Under the pieces are notes generated by a model that saw only the letters and a list, made by a program, of their open reading frames with translations, had not been told where the DNA came from and did no database searches. This document shows, one piece after another, positions 11,045-20,615 of a stretch of DNA of 21,236 bases (position 1 is the stretch's first letter; every line of letters starts with the position of its first letter). The DNA is from Hypsibius dujardini (taxonomy: Eukaryota > Tardigrada > Eutardigrada > Parachela > Hypsibiidae), in NCBI GenBank assembly GCA_001579985.1, contig LRSR01000409.1:1-21236 (forward strand), given 5' to 3'. The position numbers and the translations under genes were made by a program.

Positions 11045-11283
11045 AATCCATCGGCAAAGTTTATTTCAATACAAAAAAAAACATTTTCACCACGTTAAAT
11101 AATAGTTTAAAAAATATTTCTATATTTTAAGTACACTTAGTGATTCTAAACAAAAAATATGCTTTTAAATCTTCGTATCAATCTGTTTTTGTAACTTAAA
11201 ATAAATAAAATACAAATACATCTAATCTAAAATCAAAAGCCGCTTTTTGAGTCACTTAAAATATCTTTAAAATTTATTGAAAC
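11045..11283 (+). repeat. AT-rich dispersed repeat, copy A
   Basis: The longest of three related copies. It begins near TCGGCAAAGTTTATTT and ends after a block reading AAAATCAAAAGCCGCTTTTT then GAGTCACTTAAAATAT. The same two blocks occur, diverged, at 18224-18347 in the same order, and shortened at 12682-12780. No open frame or terminal repeat identifies the element class. Copies in a common orientation suggest a non-autonomous transposon family, but shared AT-richness inflates similarity. Confidence 0.5.
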
Positions 11284-11462
11284 AACACTACTGAGTAAGG
11301 ATACAGCGCATGAGAAGACCGTTCGTTAGTCCGCAGAAAAATCCGAAGGTTCCAGGCTTGCATAAGACAACCCAGCATTGTACTACTGTAAGACCATCCG
11401 GTGCAATTACCACTGTGCAACTCCATCGGTTAGTTCTTGGTTGACTACACACTTCTTAAACG

Positions 11463-11760
11463 AACAAATCAATCAATCAACAGATCAATAAACCTACTAA
11501 TTAACAAACCAACAGACCAATCAATCAACAGATCAATTGACCTAGTAATCAACAAATGAACAAGCAAAACCTTCTATCAGCCCATAAGATACAACATTAA
11601 ATAGATCGATCAATAAGAAGTGCAGGGAATCACGGAGCAAGAGATCAAAACAATCAATTGAATAATAAAAAAAAACCAATCAATTCCTCAATCAAGCAAA
11701 GCGGAACAGCGTAAACATCATCCCATTTAAATCTAGCAATCAATCAAACGGCCTACGCAA
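11463..11760. repeat. Degenerate ATCA/AATC repeats
   Basis: Imperfect CAATCAATCAACAGATCAAT blocks recur about 57 bp apart near 11466 and 11520, each followed by a similar CTA-TAATCAACAAA stretch, so the segment is a diverged tandem duplication. Isolated AATCAATC runs continue to about 11755. It lies downstream of the RPL29 stop; no polyadenylation signal on the minus strand is obvious close to that stop. Confidence 0.7.
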
Positions 11761-11878
11761 TTACTTAGCACGCAAACGAGAATATCATCGCGGACAGCTT
11801 TTTGACTTTTATCAGGCTCCATAACTCCGATCCGAATCCGTAAAACACATGGAGAGAGAAAAAGAAAAGTCCCAACAT

Positions 11879-12376
11879 CTACTTGGCGGCGACTTTGACC
11901 GAGGCAGTCTGGCTTTTAGGCGCTGCTGCTGCTGCTGGTTTGGAGGCAACCTTCGGCTGCTTCGGCTTCAGCTGCTTCGGCTGCTTTGGCGCGGCCAACT
12001 TCTCCAGCAGGGCAATCCGCTTCACGCCCAGATGTTTGACGTGGGCCTTCAGGTTGGCTTTCCGGACAAAACGCAGATTCCTCAGGAATTTGGGATCAAC
12101 CTGAATAAAAAACAATTCCAGTAGATTATCTTCCCTTTGTCTGTTTCAGCCGATGAAATCTCCCCAGCCCCAATGACGCACCCCCTTTTTCGACATAAAC
12201 CGCTCAGTCTTGGGCCTGTGAATGCCATTACGATGGTCCTTCCGGTCTGAAAAGGGAGAAAACAAGGGGGAATCATCCAGCGAACCTCAAAGAGGTCTTA
12301 AAAATACGTCCAAAAGTTCCGTCGAATTTCGCCACTTACTCTGGTTGTGCGAGGTGTGATTCTTGGACTTCGCCAT
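11879..12376 (-). CDS. RPL29: 60S ribosomal protein L29 (eL29)
   Basis: A small basic protein of the large cytoplasmic ribosomal subunit. Three coding exons on the minus strand: 12376-12340, 12246-12182 and 12100-11879. The introns are 93 and 81 bp with GT-AG borders and phases 1 and 0, and the product is 107 aa. Residues 1-45 carry the family hallmarks: MAKSKNHTSHNQNRK at the start, then HRNGI and VDPKFLRN. Residues about 70-107 are a Lys/Ala/Pro/Gln-rich tail (KQPK repeats, PAAAAAP), variable across animals; human RPL29 has about 159 aa and the fly protein about 76. The start is fixed by the conserved N-terminus. The frames of exons 2 and 3 remain open into the introns, but only splicing restores the conserved HRNGI and VDPKF order. 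Function is secure from homology; ribosome incorporation is not tested here. Confidence 0.95.
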
Positions 12377-12580
12377 TGCGGAATAGTGTGATCCGAATGA
12401 GACAAGCAAAAGGGGGGACGATCGAAGAGGATTCACGAAGGATGTTGTCGGCGACCTCGCTATTTTCCGGTTGTCTTCAGCTGAAAGCTCCACGCAAAAT
12501 GATTGAGCACGTGGGAGGGTGCGCACTACACACACACTGTGCGCAATGCACGCAGAACGAGCGCCCACTGCGCATGGCAC
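12377..12580 (-). promoter_or_regulatory. RPL29 upstream region
   Basis: Just upstream of the L29 start lie an E-box CACGTG (12508-12513), an ETS-type CCGGAA on the minus strand (12465-12470) and GCGCA-containing stretches resembling NRF1 half sites near 12540-12573. Such sites are common in housekeeping promoters. A pyrimidine stretch (CCCCCCTTTT on the minus strand near 12406-12415) may lie close to the transcription start expected of a ribosomal protein gene. The exact start is not determined. Confidence 0.4.
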
Positions 12581-12594
12581 GGGATGCACTCATG

Positions 12595-12608
12595 TCATAG
12601 GTGGCGCT
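12595..12608 (+). promoter_or_regulatory. CTCF-like motif, right of RPL29
   Basis: TCATAGGTGGCGCT is the inverted exact copy of 11015-11028. It lies about 220 bp upstream of the L29 start codon, so the two copies bracket the gene. It contains the AGGTGGCGC core. Confidence 0.35.
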
Positions 12609-12681
12609 GTTGTCTGAGTAGCTTAGCTAGTGTCTTACTGTAAGTTAACATAGGTGCTTTAATTATAACGTGATTAAATGA

Positions 12682-12780
12682 ATTAATATTCACCGACAAA
12701 ACTTATTTAAATTAAATATATCTTATTTTGTTTAAAATAATCCGCATTTTCAGCATTTACAAGAACATTTAAAATATGGG
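12682..12780 (+). repeat. AT-rich dispersed repeat, copy B
   Basis: A shortened relative of copies A and C. ATTCACCGACAAAACTTATT matches ATTCACCGGCAAATTTTACT in copy C, and TTTAAAATAATCCGCATTTT corresponds to the TAAAATCAAAAGCCGC block of copy A. The middle seen in copy A is missing. Confidence 0.4.
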
Positions 12781-14200
12781 GACGGCTATGTCTCGACCCT
12801 TCCACACGAAAGTCTACAGTCCTTAACTTTCCTACCACCAAAGTCTATTGCCCCCACCTTTTCATTTATTTATGTATAAAACCCCACCTATCACGCGAAT
12901 AGGCTCATTTCCAGTCTTCTGTCCCATCTCCTGCTTCACTTGGGGCAATTTTCAGAGAGGGATTTCGAAACGTCTCCATTTTTAATTAGTTTAATATTGA
13001 TGATGATTTCATCGGCGAATCTCCGAAAACCTTTTCTTACGAAATTTCAAAGTTACGAAAACACTAGAATATTCCGTTTTGCTTGATCTTCACTGTAAAA
13101 ATGGTGATTTATCGAAATGCATTAAATACAATTATTTTGATGCTACCCCATCCAAAATGTATTTGGGAATCCATTGGCATGATCCAAATATTTTTCGGAC
13201 ATCAGGGGGTGGAGCTACATGTCAACTCCGGAAGGCTTGACTGGAATTTTCGATCTTTTAAAATCTGTCCATAGCTCCGCCCCCTTATCTCCGAAAAATA
13301 TTTGGTTGGCGCCCAGCGATTTCAAATGAAATTTGGGATAGGGCATTGTCAAAATAAGCACACTTAGTGCATTTCGAAGAATCGCCATTTGTACAGTGAA
13401 AATCAAGCAAAACGGAATATTCCAGTGTTCTCGTTTCTGTTTCTGAAAATCGACCCAAGTCAGTTGTACAGAATAATTCCATCAAGAGTAAAAAAGAACG
13501 CTCAAGCCCAAGGCCCTCGGTGTAGTTCGATTGAAGGAGGAACCGTCCTCAGGGATTGCGGAATGCCTTACCGAGGAATACCATTCAGATTATACATACA
13601 TCTAATACAAACTAACCAGGACCGACTGTTCCGTATATTACTTAATTGGAGAAATGAACAAGCTTCCAACCAAAAACATCAACACCGGCACAAGTAACAA
13701 CCAGGAGAGAAAGAGCGAATACCCACATTCTAATGAAGCTCAATATACACAGGCGGCGAAAATAAAGCGAGTCAAAATAAATTACCGTTATAAGACGCAG
13801 AGTCTCTAGAAACTTTGGCAACCATCAGTGCTATGTGTCATAAAGATGAGAGAGAAAGGAAACAACCCGCTTTTAAACGGAGAGAGAGAGAGAGCTGCAG
13901 TAACAAGGGGGACCTAATCAAGATCAGTTAGAAACAAGCTGCCAAGTTCCCGATTCCGCTCCATTCGTACTGTTTTGAAAAGGGGTATAACACATAGATC
14001 TTGCAAACACTCGATGGAAAGACAGTAAAGAAACGGATCTGGCGGGCTGAGATTTCCCAGGTAGAACATCATCATCATCGTTGGTGTGTGCGTGCGTGGC
14101 CGAACCGATCCAAACGGGAACTAATATAATCCGCACTAGTAAATTGTAACACAGCAAGCAGAATATGCACACACGGGGGTGGTAGTGCTCCACAGACTCC
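12781..14200. other. Non-coding stretch between RPL29 and ACSBG
   Basis: Apart from the foldback element and a GA run near 13880, I see no gene. The two genes on either side are both on the minus strand, so this contains the ACSBG 3' untranslated region (near 14200 downward) and the distal RPL29 upstream region. No minus-strand AATAAA was found close to the ACSBG stop. Confidence 0.5.
13040..13451. mobile_element. Foldback (long inverted-repeat) element
   Basis: The left arm (about 13040-13220) and right arm (about 13265-13451) are reverse complements at roughly 75-80% by eye, separated by about 44 bp. Matching blocks include GAATATTCCGTTTTGCTTGA (13067-13086) against TCAAGCAAAACGGAATATTC (13403-13422), and CCAAATATTTTTCGGA against TCCGAAAAATATTTGG. 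Because of this, a plus-strand and a minus-strand frame read nearly the same peptide (for example QIFFG), an artefact of the palindrome and not two genes. No target duplication is visible. The structure fits a foldback or MITE-like element, or source DNA for a hairpin RNA. Confidence 0.75.
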
Positions 14201-17200
14201 TCAGTCGTCGAGGACTTCCGGGTAAAGGCTTTCAATCAACTCCTCGTACTTCTTCATCACCTTGGGACGCATCGTTTTCATGGTCGGACCTGTGACGAGA
14301 AGACGTTCCAATCACAACATGCAACTTCATATGGCGCAATTCAAACAGTCAGTGTAGACATATATCCATACCGAGTTCGCCGCCGGGGATGCTGAAATCC
14401 GTGGGGAGGATTTCGAACTTTTGAACAACTTGAGCGCGGCTGGTGGCCTTCTTGTTGACCTCATCCATACCCTTCTGGATGGCCTTTTTCAGGGGTTCCA
14501 GGGCGCGGGCTTCCTCCACTGTCTTCACCTCAACTCCGGTGGCTTCTTTGATCCTAAAATCACGAGAACGACCGTCAGAGATCAGCAAACGAGAAACGCG
14601 CAAATCAATCCGCGAACCTGTCTGTCAGCCTGTCCGCCTGTCCATCTGTCTGACAGCCTGTCCGCCTCTCAGTATATTTGTCTGTCTGTCCAATTGTCCG
14701 ATTATCTGTCCTGTCTGCCCATCTGCCTGGATGCCTATTCATCTGTATAGTCTGCCTCCTTGTCTATCTGCTTGTCAGTACATCTACCTGTCTCATATTC
14801 TCTGTTTGCCTGTCTCTCAAGTGTCCTGCATACCATTCCTGAGTTGGACGGGTCAGCGTGTTAATCGGATCGCCGCTGTTCAAGTCAATGTCTGTCTTGA
14901 GGGTGAGGAGAATACTGAGAAATTTGCGCTTGTCCCCGATGAGCATGGCATGGCTGACAATCGGCAGGTGTTCCTTAACAGTGTCCTCGATCGCCACCGG
15001 CGGAATGTTCTCCCCTCCCGCTGTGATCAAAATCTCCTTCAACCGGCCGGTTATAAAGAGGTATCCATCCGCGTCCACCTTCCCGATATCGCCCGTCCGC
15101 AAGTAACTGTGCTCGTCCAGTGCTTCCTTGGTCTTGTCTTCCAAGCCCAGATAACCCATAAAGACATGCCGACCGTACATGCAAATCTAGGGATGAACCA
15201 AACGAAAAATGTCAACAACTTCCTCCATAACAAACAATCTAACCGAGCAACCAATGTTCAATTCTTTCCCATACCTCGCCATTGCCGTCTGCATCAGGAT
15301 TACTAATCTGTGTCCGGACCCCGAAGAGCGTCTTCCCCGCTGATCCCAGTTTGAAGGCTCCGGGTAGATTGACCGTATGGGGCCCTATCAACCGCAGCAA
15401 CGCTAGAGTGAGGCCCACAATACTCTGAATCACTGATCAAGGAACTCACCCGAGCATTCACTCATTCCATAAATATCATAGATTGGAATATCCAGTGAGA
15501 GGAAGAAGTCTTGTGTTTCACGACGGATTGGTGCGGCACCACTGCAGGTCAGCCGACACCGATCCAGGCCCAGGGCCTGCCGGACTTTCTTGAAAACCAA
15601 CGCACTGGCAATGGTCCAGCCAAACGGCACATCCTCTCTAAACAATTAACAGAGCCGGTTCAATCGGAACAAACCTACTGACTTCAATGTCAATGACGGG
15701 AACCGATCTGTGATGTCCGGGTTCAACGGCTCAACTGCCTTTTTGTTGAACCAGTATAACTCAAAGAACAATGTCTGGCGCCTTAATGGTTAAGAGGGTT
15801 CGAACGTCAATCAGACGGCTCCAAAATCGAAGATAAACCTGTCACGAATCAAGGCTTCGATTTACCAGACCTATCATCGATCAATCAATCAAGGCCTTGC
15901 TTTTCCCGGCCAGCCTGATTAAACCTCCGATTTAGGGGCCGCCTGCTTAACGTTCGATTCGATCTCTCTTCCACATCTCAATGAACAACGTACCCTTGCA
16001 GCCGACTGAGATTCCCCCTCAGACCGATACTCTTGGCCCACTTGGCGATCCACTGCTTCGTCGAGCTATTCCCCCGCGACACCGCCTTCATCTTCTCCTC
16101 CATCTTCTCCCACACCCGCGGCACACCAATGAACCCGGTCGGCCGGGCGTCCTTGAGCGTGTCCACCAGCGTGCCCTTTAGCGCGTCCGGCTGAGCAAAG
16201 TACACCACGCCACCGGAAGAGATGGGCAGGTAGAGGTCCGTCATCTGGGCGGCCACATGGCTCAACGGAAGGTAACTGATAAACACCTCGTCCTTACTCT
16301 CCAGCGCGCACTTCATCACCATCTTCGAGGTCCAGATGAAGTTGTCGTGGCTCAGCATCGCGCCCTTGGGGTGGCCGGTCGTGCCGGATGTGTAAATGAT
16401 GGTGCAGCACTTGTTGGGGGCAATATCGCGGTGGCGCTCGGCCAACCGTTCGTCGGGGATGTCCGCACTGAGTGCGAGGAACTCTGTCCAGCTGTAAACG
16501 TCGGGATGCGACTGGGCGGGCTGGCCAATGTACTGCACGATGGCCTTGAGCTCTGGCAGCTGGTCACGGATCGAGAGGATCTTCTGCAGCTGCTTGTCAT
16601 CTTCGACCACAATCACGTTCATGTGCGAGTCCTGGGCGTTGAAGAGGCAGGCTTCGGGAGAGTTGGTGGTGTATATTCCGACCGCAATGCCCCTGGACAA
16701 GTACAAATATGGACGTGAGTTAGCAGATCACTCGAATCCATACACAGTAGAATCTATCCTTTTTCTTGACTTGATACAGGAAAGGGAAGATTGTTTGACT
16801 TAGGATAATGTATTTTGAAAAGTAGGGCACAACTTAATATTCGTCAACTCCCTTTTGAAATTTTGAAATCCTTTTTAACCTCTTACGTTAAGCGGTTCCT
16901 TCTGCTCACCTGCATGGCTCTCAACTAATACCGTAATCTTCCTATCTCAAGGGACACTTTTTTGCCCTACCAATTAATTTGATCCACCCCGGATCCTATC
17001 TGTTCACCACCTTTTGCTATTTTTTTACCTAAAATCAATCAATCAACTGATTTAAAGTGTGCGTTAAGAAATTTCGCTAAATCAATCAATCAATCACTGT
17101 CAAGTTGCTCTTAAATTTCAATCAATCACGACATAGTGAATCCGATTGAACAGTCAACCGATGACTGGAGGGGGTGGGGCTTAACTGTCCCTTCAGATCG

Positions 17201-19386
17201 GGATATTACGCTAATGAAGTCCCCTCATGAGTTCTTGTTTTTGCCTAGCTAGGACTTGGCAAGCCGTAAGAACCAAATAATTTCAAATAAAAAACTATGG
17301 CATTCACCGACGAAATCCGAAATCATTTCCAATAGACCTTGCCATAAAATTGTATCTTTTTCTAGACTCTTTTCGAAACGATTTCTTAGACTGTCTAAAA
17401 GAAGGCAGCCCACGGAATGACGTCCAGTTACGCGTGCCACTCTTCTGCGCTGATGATGTCGACCGCCGCCAGCCGCAGCAGACATAAAGATTACGTGCGC
17501 CAAATACAAACAGCAATTTTTTCTTTCCGTCCGCTCAAAGTTCAAAGGTTCTCCACCACCATAAAACCGGTCGTTAAAGCGCACCGTTTTCTGGCACGAA
17601 AACCACCCAGCCGGCGTAAATATAGACCTACCCAGCATAAATCGCGCCGATATCGGAGATGAACCATTCCGGAGAGTTGAATCCCATAATTCCCACCGCG
17701 TGATACGGCTCGAGGCCGGCTTTGATGAAGGCCTTGGCCGCGGTCCGCACGTCCCGCTGGTAGTCGGCGTAGCTCCACGTCAGCCATTTGCCATCACGCT
17801 TGATCTTCATAGCGGGCGCGGCGGCACATGCCTCCACTGTTTTGTCGAACCAGGTGATGACGGATTCAGCCGGGAGTCCGTCCAGTGAGGCATCACTGAA
17901 AAAAAGGGGAAGCAAAAAAACACTTTAACCGACAAGTCGCACAAAACCTTGAACCAGCATAGTACGAATTGACCTTCCAGCTCCGACATGTACAGCTGCG
18001 CATACAAAACAGGCCAGTCAAAACATACAAAAGACGTCACCACTGCCTGCTTGTAAAGTCATCCGCGTGTTTTTATGATTTCGAAAAGGAAAGACGAAAA
18101 CAAGTTTGTTTTCCAGCATCCATCCAAGACACTTACTACTCGAAATGTATTAACCCTGCTAACTATTTCCACTGTACTAGCGCTGTTTAAATCACGTGTT
18201 TGAATTAAATTAAATTATAAATAAATTCACCGGCAAATTTTACTAAAAGAATAAACTTATTTATGACTTTTAATAAAGTGGAAGTAAATCTCATTTAAAA
18301 TCAAAATTCGCTTCTTGAGCCATACAAAAGATCTTTTCAATATACTTAAACGACAGTATTCCGCTCCCCACTTAGTTAGCTATATCGTCCAGCGCTTGAT
18401 CAGTTCATAATCCACCAATCAAGAATACACCCAAAGAAACGAATGCGTAACCCGGAAGTTAATCTAGTAAAATATTTCCTAAGTACGAAGATTTAAATAT
18501 TTATTCCACCAAACTCCACCAACGATTAACTGATTCGAAATTTACACATTAAACCCTCTATCCCATGCAGCTATCGTAAAACCAGGTAGTAGAATGATAG
18601 AATCTGCAAGAGCAGTTGCTCCGCTAATATGCTTCTGAACAAAATTCAGCAAAATCTATCAATCAATCAAACGAACTTCCGAAATAAAGCATTTCCGGGT
18701 GATTAGAATCGCCATGAACAAAATTCAACAAATCAATCAATCAATCAATCAAACGAACTTCCGAAATAAAGCATTTCCGGGTGATTAGAATTGCCAAACA
18801 CAACCCTTCTCCTCCCACATAAATACATCATCCCTCATCCCCACTGTTCGAGCACAACAAAGAAAATCTGACAAACTAAATCAAGTTACTGCTAAACAAA
18901 AAATAGAACTTTGTTGTTGAAAGCAGTGCTAGCTTTACCAACCAACCAATCGATCGACAGTTCATTAATTCCATTTTAAAATTCCTAGACTTCTCTCAAC
19001 CAGCCACTCATCATCATGAGTTTTGCCAAAGTGCATTCCGCAAATAAGGGCGGGAGCCCGGCCACACTCACACACGCATACGACAAACCATGATGTAATC
19101 CAAAACAAAAATATCATCATGCTGATCACGTCACATGCGCACTTCGGACTGTCCTCCCCGAATTCTACTTCGCGCTTCTTTCGCCTCCGTTTTACCTGCC
19201 CATCCGCACTTTCACCGCGCCGTCGGGTTTGGTGGTCCACACCGACTCAGCCGGGGCCATGTGATCCGGCCCGTTGATGCTCCGATGGGCGTGATGATGG
19301 TGATTACTCGTCGTGTGGTGGTGGTTGTCGTCGTGGAGGACGCCGCCATTGCTGCTGCTGAAGTCGTGATCCCCGTTGCCGTTCAT
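14201..19386 (-). CDS. ACSBG: Long-chain acyl-CoA synthetase, bubblegum family
   Basis: An ATP-dependent ligase that joins long-chain fatty acids to CoA through an acyl-adenylate. Eight coding exons on the minus strand: 19386-19196, 17895-17632, 16692-15994, 15637-15450, 15384-15275, 15186-14834, 14553-14372 and 14289-14201. All borders are GT-AG with compatible phases, giving 691 aa (human ACSBG1 has 724, ACSBG2 666). Early PAESVWTTKPDGAV matches the family N-terminus. AMP-binding motifs in order are YTSGTTGHPKG (252-262), YGMSE (441-445), YLRTGD (512-517), GRLKE (531-535) and GGELGPTMK ending in the expected catalytic Lys K667. The first 40 residues are His/Asn/Ser-rich. The 5' end is uncertain: the frame stays open to 19506 without another ATG, and acceptor-like CAGs lie at 19486 and 19477, so an upstream coding exon may exist. 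The ATG at 19384-19386 has C at -3, a weak context. ACSBG1 and ACSBG2 are not separable here. Confidence 0.93.
14615..14815. repeat. Degenerate TGTC tract in an ACSBG intron
   Basis: Imperfect CTGTC and CTGCC units fill most of the intron at 14554-14833. Plus-strand frames give Ser/Cys/Leu-rich repeat peptides, which are artefacts. Confidence 0.8.
17030..17095. repeat. AATC tetramer runs in an ACSBG intron
   Basis: Two short runs of AATCAATCAATC sit inside the intron at 16693-17631. A similar ATCAATCAATCAA run lies near 15880 in the intron at 15638-15993, and larger ones at 11463-11760 and 18655-18752. Confidence 0.6.
18224..18347 (+). repeat. AT-rich dispersed repeat, copy C
   Basis: Inside the large first ACSBG intron (17896-19195). 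ATTCACCGGCAAATTTTACT matches copy B, and TAAAATCAAAATTCGCTTCT followed by TGAGCCA matches copy A (TAAAATCAAAAGCCGCTTTT then TGAGTCA). The order of blocks is the same as in copy A. Confidence 0.5.
18637..18795. repeat. Tandem duplication, unit about 79 bp
   Basis: GAACAAAATTCA begins each copy (18637 and 18716). Both continue through an AATC run of different length and then CGAACTTCCGAAATAAAGCA TTTCCGGGTGATTAGAAT identically. The near identity of the second half points to a recent duplication; the AATC run grew or shrank by slippage. It lies in the large first ACSBG intron. Confidence 0.9.
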
Positions 19387-19841
19387 GTGCTTGCAGCTCC
19401 CGTTGGCGGGTGTGGTGTTACGCGGTGGCGGCGACGACGACGCTGCTGCTTTCTTCAACGACTGCGGGGAGACTTCCTGAAAATCCTGCGAGTGAAACTG
19501 ACACAAGTAAAGGAGAGATCAAGGAAGAAGGGTTCTCCGAGTTCTCGGACGGAAAAAGTGCCCGCAACTGTTTGCCTGCTCCTCACCTCGTTTGCTGCCA
19601 ACATTTTCCCGATTGAGATTCACACTGGCCCGGAAATAGAAAGAGAACAAAATTTCACTGCCAATAGACGGACAGAGATACAGAGAAAAAAGGAGGATAG
19701 AGAGAGATGAAAGAGGAGTCGGGGGAAGGCGTCGAAAATATTTTTTTTAACTCCGCTGCTGTGTGCCTGCATCGAATGACGATCGCACGGCACTTTAGAG
19801 AGGAAGTGAAGGCGGTATGGCGCGCCAAGTGTAAAGCAAAT

Positions 19842-19900
19842 TGCACGAGTACTCGTGCAGCGTTTTCAACACAAATACAACTGCACGAGCACTCGTGCAG
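19842..19900. repeat. Two palindromes spaced 40 bp apart
   Basis: TGCACGAGTACTCGTGCA (19842-19859) is a perfect 18-bp palindrome. CTGCACGAGCACTCGTGCAG (19881-19900) has perfect nine-base arms around CA. Their centres are exactly 40 bp apart, and the flanks are also alike (AAATACAACTG and AAGTACAACTG), so the unit may be a tandem duplication. They lie about 350-500 bp upstream of the first recognised ACSBG exon on its strand and about 720-770 bp upstream of the integrase-like gene, so either promoter could use them. Confidence 0.75.
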
Positions 19901-20118
19901 CCAACAAGTACAACTGTGTAGTACGTGGTGGAGCTAATGATTTTATTTTTGAATTCTTTTCAGCTGGTAAAATAAACATGGTATGCAGTTTGTACAACAA
20001 AAATTAAAAATTACCTGATGATTAAATAATTAGTTATATAATTAGACATCATGTTGGGATTGCGTTTTGTGAGTCTAGTAAATCGGGAACACCTGCTCAT
20101 AAATCGGCCTTGACCCAT

Positions 20119-20283
20119 TCAATCATCAGCTCCACGTCCGAGCAGCAGCCGCCATTCTCCTTTGTCCTGCACAATCAGGTGGCGCGATTCCGGGAGTAGT
20201 TGTTGGTTGATGAGGATGCATCCGCAAAAATAGTCGCATACAGGGATTGTGTCAGTTTGGAGTTGGAACGACGTTGTTTGAGA
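20119..20283 (-). other. Short open frame of unknown status
   Basis: From a TAA at 20284-20286 to a TGA at 20119-20121 the minus strand is open for 54 codons, with no ATG. The peptide looks protein-like in composition (contains CDYFCGCILINQQLLPE and then GEWRLLLGRGADD), and an acceptor-like TTGTGCAG lies inside it. I recognise no family. The plus strand is also open across much of the same interval, so this may be chance or a transposon relic. Confidence 0.15.
20176..20185 (+). promoter_or_regulatory. CTCF-like motif CAGGTGGCGC
   Basis: A fourth AGGTGGCGC core, between the divergent ACSBG and integrase-like genes. Motif match only. Confidence 0.25.
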
Positions 20284-20615
20284 TTAGTTGAGCTAAAGTC
20301 TGACCGGCTGCTGTTGTGTGATGTCGATTAGTTGATTGATGGATTGTTTCAACTATGTTTTTCTGGTACGTTGTATGTGTCTGTAATCAGAGTAGCGCTC
20401 GATCGATAGATTGGTTTGTTTAGTGAATAGTATGAATTAGTCGGTTCGTGGCTCAGTGTTGTTTTGGTTGACAAAAAATTGGTGAATACTTTTTTCACCT
20501 AAATGTCTTTTTCCCCAAGCGTTTGGGCCATGACTTCCTGTTCCCATGTAACTTCTTGATTACAGTGCATAATCATACACGTCATTCTGGCAATGAAGTT
20601 ATTTTGTCCCTGAAA

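Larger units (their letters stand above)
19507..20615. other. Divergent intergenic region
   Basis: Lies between the 5' side of ACSBG (minus strand) and the integrase-like gene (plus strand). It holds the paired palindromes, a CTCF-like motif at 20176-20185 and a 54-codon minus-strand open frame at 20119-20283. Promoters of both flanking genes should be here or in unseen exons. No TATA box is convincing. Confidence 0.5.

Noticed and set aside
12101-12181. Possible snoRNA in an RPL29 intron
   Set aside because: The 81-bp intron shows no C/D boxes with a terminal stem and no H/ACA layout; the other intron (93 bp) also lacks them.
13083-13406. Two similar 63-codon frames on opposite strands
   Set aside because: They mirror each other because the DNA is a long inverted repeat; not two paralogous genes.
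16257-16718. 153-codon plus-strand frame
   Set aside because: It is the antisense shadow of the largest ACSBG exon, whose minus-strand product carries all family motifs.
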